This document shows, one piece after another, positions 61,073 to 64,000 of a stretch of DNA of 64,000 nucleotides. A program made the translations under genes and the position numbers. Source of the DNA: CAYJBH01 sp964369965. Its GTDB lineage: Bacteria > Bacillota > Clostridia > Oscillospirales > Ruminococcaceae. The stretch is from NCBI GenBank assembly GCA_964369965.1, contig CAYJGF010000002.1, positions 159,340-223,339 of the forward strand. The letters are read 5' to 3'. Positions within the stretch are counted from its first letter, which is position 1, and every line of letters starts with the position of its first letter. Below the pieces are notes generated by a model. It ran no database searches. It was not told where the DNA came from and was given only the letters and a program-made list of their open reading frames with translations.

Positions 61073-62083
61073 TGCCCTGTATTTTTCGCTCTCCCAATTT
61101 TTGATGAACTCTATGCCCTCTTCACAGAGTGTCTCAAGTGTCAGGTTAAGACGTTTAATCTCCGAAATAATATACGCGACACCGGTCATGACCTCCAGTG
61201 CGGTCTGTGCCTTTTTCTCGCTTGTTTTGAAAAATATCGTGTTATTATCGCCGTTTACAATGATGGTTTTTCCGATTTCAGCGCCAAGATAAACCATCTG
61301 GTCGGGGTAGAGTATCACATCATCAAAGTACCTCTCCCCTGCCGAAAATTCATCTACAAACTGCAGCAAAAATTTGTCTGTCGCGACATAGCCGCCCTCC
61401 GATTTTTTTAGTGTACAGGGTGGAAAGTCGGCGGCGTTAAAATAATTTTTTATCAGGTCATTCGCCCTGTCGTGTATCGCAATCGCCTCGTCGGCACTGT
61501 CCGAGTGCGCAATAATGCCGTGAGAATGCATAAAAATCAGCTCCGGCTGTTTGTCATTTTTCTTCTCATAATCGCGAACAGCGCCGGCAAGCTCCGCCGA
61601 GAGGGTAAATCCGGGGCTGATAAACGGGAGATAAACAAAACCGAGACTGCTGTCTTTGAAAATTTTATCGAGCAGTCCCCTACCCTCTTTAGAACAACAC
61701 AAAATATTGGAATAAACGCTATGGGTATGTATCACCGCACGTTTTAAATAGGAATGAAAACCCACCTCCACCGACGGCCTTGTTCGCTCCATGCCGTCGA
61801 TAGGTGTGATGCTGTCGAGGTTTATTTTAAGCGTCTCCGCCTCGATATCTACCCCTGTCTTTGTGGAAAGTGTACTATAATCGGATATAATTTTGGCGAA
61901 GTTAACAGTTACGTAGCCGCTTGTTTGCGTAATGTCGGTCATGGAGTAGCCGCTTGCCTTTATCGCCATAATACTCTCGTCAAATTTATAGGAGGAGTTT
62001 CCGCCGCCACCCTGCACAAAGTCAAGGCGCGCACCTGCGTAGTTTGAAATTTTTTGCATTTCGTTTTTCTGTTGTTCGTACAT
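61058..62083 (-). CDS. Class II aldolase/adducin-domain protein, probable rhamnulose-1-phosphate aldolase
   Basis: A 341-residue class II aldolase. The phosphate loop GGGGNSSYKF and the metal-binding HTHSVYSN and FMHSHGIIAHS His pairs are visible. Cleavage of L-rhamnulose-1-phosphate to DHAP and lactaldehyde is inferred from the rhaA-rhaM operon. It is similar to the aldolase half of bifunctional aldolase-dehydrogenases but lacks the SDR half. The ATG at 62083 has AAAGGA upstream. Gap to rhaM is 10 bp. Confidence 0.78.
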   Translation of the reverse strand: MYEQQKNEMQKISNYAGARLDFVQGGGGNSSYKFDESIMAIKASGYSMTDITQTSGYVTVNFAKIISDYSTLSTKTGVDIEAETLKINLDSITPIDGMERTRPSVEVGFHSYLKRAVIHTHSVYSNILCCSKEGRGLLDKIFKDSSLGFVYLPFISPGFTLSAELAGAVRDYEKKNDKQPELIFMHSHGIIAHSDSADEAIAIHDRANDLIKNYFNAADFPPCTLKKSEGGYVATDKFLLQFVDEFSAGERYFDDVILYPDQMVYLGAEIGKTIIVNGDNNTIFFKTSEKKAQTALEVMTGVAYIISEIKRLNLTLETLCEEGIEFIKNWESEKYRASLEK

Positions 62084-62093
62084 AAATATTCCT

Positions 62094-62420
62094 TTATAAT
62101 TTTGTCGTCTCACCCTCTAACTGCCTGTTAAGGTCAAAAATCAGCTCCGCCTGTTCAAATCCGGTCGGCTCGAACCACGGCAAGGTCAGCTCGTCCCACC
62201 GTTTGCACACCTCGGTTGCTCGCAGTTTGGCATCACAGAGTTGGTGGTCCTCACAGTCGAGAATAATTATCGATTGATTGCGGTGAAAAAAGATAAATTC
62301 GTCCTTAATTCCGCTTTGCCTTATCGCCTCTAACATCTCGCGCCACGGCTCTTTGTGCAGTTTTATGTAATCCTCTATCCTATCCTGTTTGACCTCTACA
62401 ACGATACAGTATCTGCCCAT
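62094..62420 (-). CDS. rhaM: L-rhamnose mutarotase
   Basis: A 108-residue ferredoxin-fold enzyme that interconverts L-rhamnose anomers. Characteristic: MGRYCIVVEVKQDRIEDYIKLH with the active-site His, IFFHRNQSIIILDCE and CKRWDELTLPWFEP. Its ATG directly follows the rhaA stop. Confidence 0.92.
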   Translation of the reverse strand: MGRYCIVVEVKQDRIEDYIKLHKEPWREMLEAIRQSGIKDEFIFFHRNQSIIILDCEDHQLCDAKLRATEVCKRWDELTLPWFEPTGFEQAELIFDLNRQLEGETTKL

Positions 62421-63674
62421 CTACACACCTCTTTTTAAAAGCACGTCTTTTTCATAGGTTTCAACCTCATTATACCAATCAAAATCGCACTTCACGCCCT
62501 GTCTGCGGCAGTATTCCTCCCAGACATCGCTGATGGGCATCATCTTTACATCCTCCATGACCATCATCTTTTTGGTAAAGTTGCCCTCATCCTGCAATGT
62601 TTTTATGCAATCATTTGGTTGCAACAGTGCAAAGAGCATCGCTTTTTGAAACGCTCTTGTGCCTATTGCCCACGCCGCGACACGGTTTATGGATGCATCA
62701 AAAAAGTCAAGACCGACCAAAACCTTGTCTAAAGCGTCACAGCGCACAATTTCTTTACAGATCTCCATTATCTCGTCGGTATAGTTGACGACATGGTCGC
62801 TGTCCCAGTTCATCGGTCGGGTAACATGCAACGGCACCTTGTCGAAGAAACACAGCAAGGAGGAGATTTTATCGCTTATCATTTCGCTCGGGTGAAAATG
62901 CCCGGCATCAAGCAGATAGTATACCCCCTCGTTTGCGGTGGCGTAACCCATATAAAACTCGTTAGAGCCGACGGTGTATGCCTCAACCCCGATGGCAAAA
63001 AACTTGCTCTCTACACAGTCGATAACACAGGGGAGTTTTTCCGCAAATATTTTATCCAGCGAGTCTTTAAGGCGCAGGCGCGGACCTTGCCTGTCGGCAG
63101 GGGTGTCCTTAAATCCGTCCGGTATCCAGATGTTGCACAGTACCGGTGAGCCGAGGCTCTCCCCTATCTCGTTTGCAATCTTTCGGGAGGCAATGCAGTG
63201 ATCAATCCAAAACCGGCGCACATTCTCATCAGGACTGGACAGTGTCAATCCATCCTTGACCATCGGGTGGCTGAATAATGTCGGGTTAAAGTCAATCATT
63301 ATGTCATTATTTTTCGCAAAATCCACCCACGCTGCAAAGTGTTTATACTTCTGCTTATCGCGGTCGACCCAGCCACCGTTTTGCTCGTTATATACGGCAT
63401 AGCAGGCGTGCAAGTTTATTCTTTTTTTGCCGGGAATAAGCTCGGCAGCCTTTAAAAAGTCGGCGGTCAACTCGTCAAAATTTCGAGCCTTGCCGGGGTA
63501 GTTACCGGTGGTTTGTATGCCGTTGCCGGCGCCACCGTCCTTGTTGTCAAATCCAGTAACGTCATCCCCTTGCCAACAGTGGATGCTCACCGGCACATTC
63601 GAAAGGAGCGAGAGCGCCTTTTCGGTATCGACACCGATCGAATTATATCGTAATTTTGCTTTTTCATAACTCAT
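62421..63674 (-). CDS. rhaA: L-rhamnose isomerase
   Basis: A 417-residue TIM-barrel metal-dependent isomerase converting L-rhamnose to L-rhamnulose. Starts with SIHCWQGDDVTGFDN, and has INLHACYAVYN, FNPTLFSHPMVKDGLTLSSP and LDAGHFHPSE, all typical RhaA motifs. Length is as in E. coli RhaA. First gene of the operon; a TATAAT stands at 63708-63713. Confidence 0.96.
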   Translation of the reverse strand: MSYEKAKLRYNSIGVDTEKALSLLSNVPVSIHCWQGDDVTGFDNKDGGAGNGIQTTGNYPGKARNFDELTADFLKAAELIPGKKRINLHACYAVYNEQNGGWVDRDKQKYKHFAAWVDFAKNNDIMIDFNPTLFSHPMVKDGLTLSSPDENVRRFWIDHCIASRKIANEIGESLGSPVLCNIWIPDGFKDTPADRQGPRLRLKDSLDKIFAEKLPCVIDCVESKFFAIGVEAYTVGSNEFYMGYATANEGVYYLLDAGHFHPSEMISDKISSLLCFFDKVPLHVTRPMNWDSDHVVNYTDEIMEICKEIVRCDALDKVLVGLDFFDASINRVAAWAIGTRAFQKAMLFALLQPNDCIKTLQDEGNFTKKMMVMEDVKMMPISDVWEEYCRRQGVKCDFDWYNEVETYEKDVLLKRGV

Positions 63675-63707
63675 AACAAAGACTCCGTTTTTCTTTTATT
63701 TTAAAAC

Positions 63708-63736
63708 ATTATAGCAGTAAACACAATCATAAATGT
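63708..63736 (-). promoter_or_regulatory. Extended -10 promoter for the rha operon
   Basis: Minus-strand TATAAT (63708-63713) with TGC extension; the -35 (63731-63736) is weak, as expected for an activator-dependent promoter. Confidence 0.55.
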
Positions 63737-63832
63737 TGCTCATTATTTTAAAAATATTGCTATTGTTCCAACGAATGAAATTACAAAAATTGTCCGGTAT
63801 ATGATTGGTAAAAAATTTTATGCAAATAGGGG

Positions 63833-63861
63833 TTGAAATAAAATTTATTATATGGTAAAAT
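63833..63861 (+). promoter_or_regulatory. Sigma-A promoter of tRNA-Leu
   Basis: TTGAAA (63833-63838) and TAAAAT (63856-63861) spaced by 17 bp. The tRNA begins 9 bp after the -10. Confidence 0.8.
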
Positions 63862-63869
63862 AAATGTAT

Positions 63870-63954
63870 GCGGATGTGGCGGAATTGGCAGACGCGCTAG
63901 ACTTAGGATCTAGTGTCTCACGATGTGCAGGTTCAAGTCCTGTCATCCGCACCA
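63870..63954 (+). tRNA. tRNA-Leu (anticodon UAG)
   Basis: An 85-nt cloverleaf including an encoded CCA end. Acceptor arms GCGGATG and CATCCGC pair perfectly. The anticodon stem is CTAGA/TCTAG with loop CTTAGGA, giving TAG. A long variable arm (class II) and the T-arm GGTTCAAGTCC are present. Confidence 0.97.
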
Positions 63955-63956
63955 TT

Positions 63957-64000
63957 TTGAGTAATCATAACCCAAGTGAGGGTGTGGTTACTCAATTTTT
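63957..64000 (+). terminator. Terminator after tRNA-Leu
   Basis: TTGAGTAATCATAACCC pairs with GGGTGTGGTTACTCAA (a few G-U or bulged positions), followed by a T-run at the window end. Confidence 0.8.

Noticed and set aside
63870..64000. tRNA-Leu as an integration attachment site
   Set aside because: No duplicated tRNA 3' end or integrase adjacent within the window. The region beyond 64000 is not visible.

Overview
The window looks like a chromosomal contig from a low-to-moderate GC, Gram-positive member of the Clostridia, most likely an uncultured gut Oscillospirales/Ruminococcaceae-type bacterium. This is inferred from gene content and order: the yggS-sepF-divIVA-ileS-lspA-rluD block, a YlbF protein with a Cys-rich tail between miaB and mutS, DUF4364 and DUF4358 proteins, a DHHW/MBOAT surface-acylation pair, a BofA-like protein, lipoproteins instead of periplasmic proteins, and ribosome binding sites built on AGAAAGGA. 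A run of 100 Ns at 58782-58881 shows that this is a scaffolded draft assembly.

Layout. 1-9.9 kb: the 3' part of a CoaE-lytic transglycosylase fusion, an M18 aminopeptidase, recD2 and comF on the plus strand, facing a minus-strand operon rnhA - hydantoinase-like - NimA-like - OGG glycosylase, and a bactofilin with an acidic tail. 10.2-15.7 kb: a compact cassette of FkbH-type HAD protein, acyl carrier protein, MaoC-like dehydratase, SDR ketoreductase and a GNAT-like protein, followed by an aminotransferase. 15.8-19.3 kb: secD, secF, a sugar isomerase-like TIM-barrel protein and a small DUF6514-like protein. 19.4-32.2 kb: a DNA-repair and tRNA-modification block (radC, uvrB, uvrA, miaB, ylbF-like, mutS, mutL, miaA). 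32.2-43.2 kb: cell division and envelope genes (HlyD-like, yggS, sepF, divIVA, ileS, lspA, rluD), then a HAD phosphatase, comEA-like and ppk1.

43.2-54.4 kb is mostly minus strand: a second bactofilin, a BofA-like protein, secG-rnr, an acylation locus (FMN-binding lipoprotein, DUF4358 lipoprotein, MBOAT, DHHW), a zinc regulon (zur-znuA-znuC-znuB) with a clear promoter and operator candidate, and a DUF4364 regulator. 54.5-58.5 kb: an alpha/beta hydrolase, an ABC-F ATPase and a Xer-type recombinase. 58.6-64 kb: tandem 67-bp repeats interrupted by the assembly gap, a divergent YeiH/LysR pair, an L-rhamnose operon (rhaA, rhaM, aldolase) and a tRNA-Leu(UAG) with its own promoter and terminator.

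Most of the window is housekeeping. The parts that deserve attention are the self-contained FkbH/ACP cassette with two matching palindromes, the CoaE-SLT fusion, and three MITE-like palindromic elements. Two of these elements have been inserted so that they now supply the stop codons of neighbouring genes. The tandem repeats next to the Xer recombinase probably continue inside the gap. No CRISPR array, prophage, rRNA or classical transposase gene is visible.
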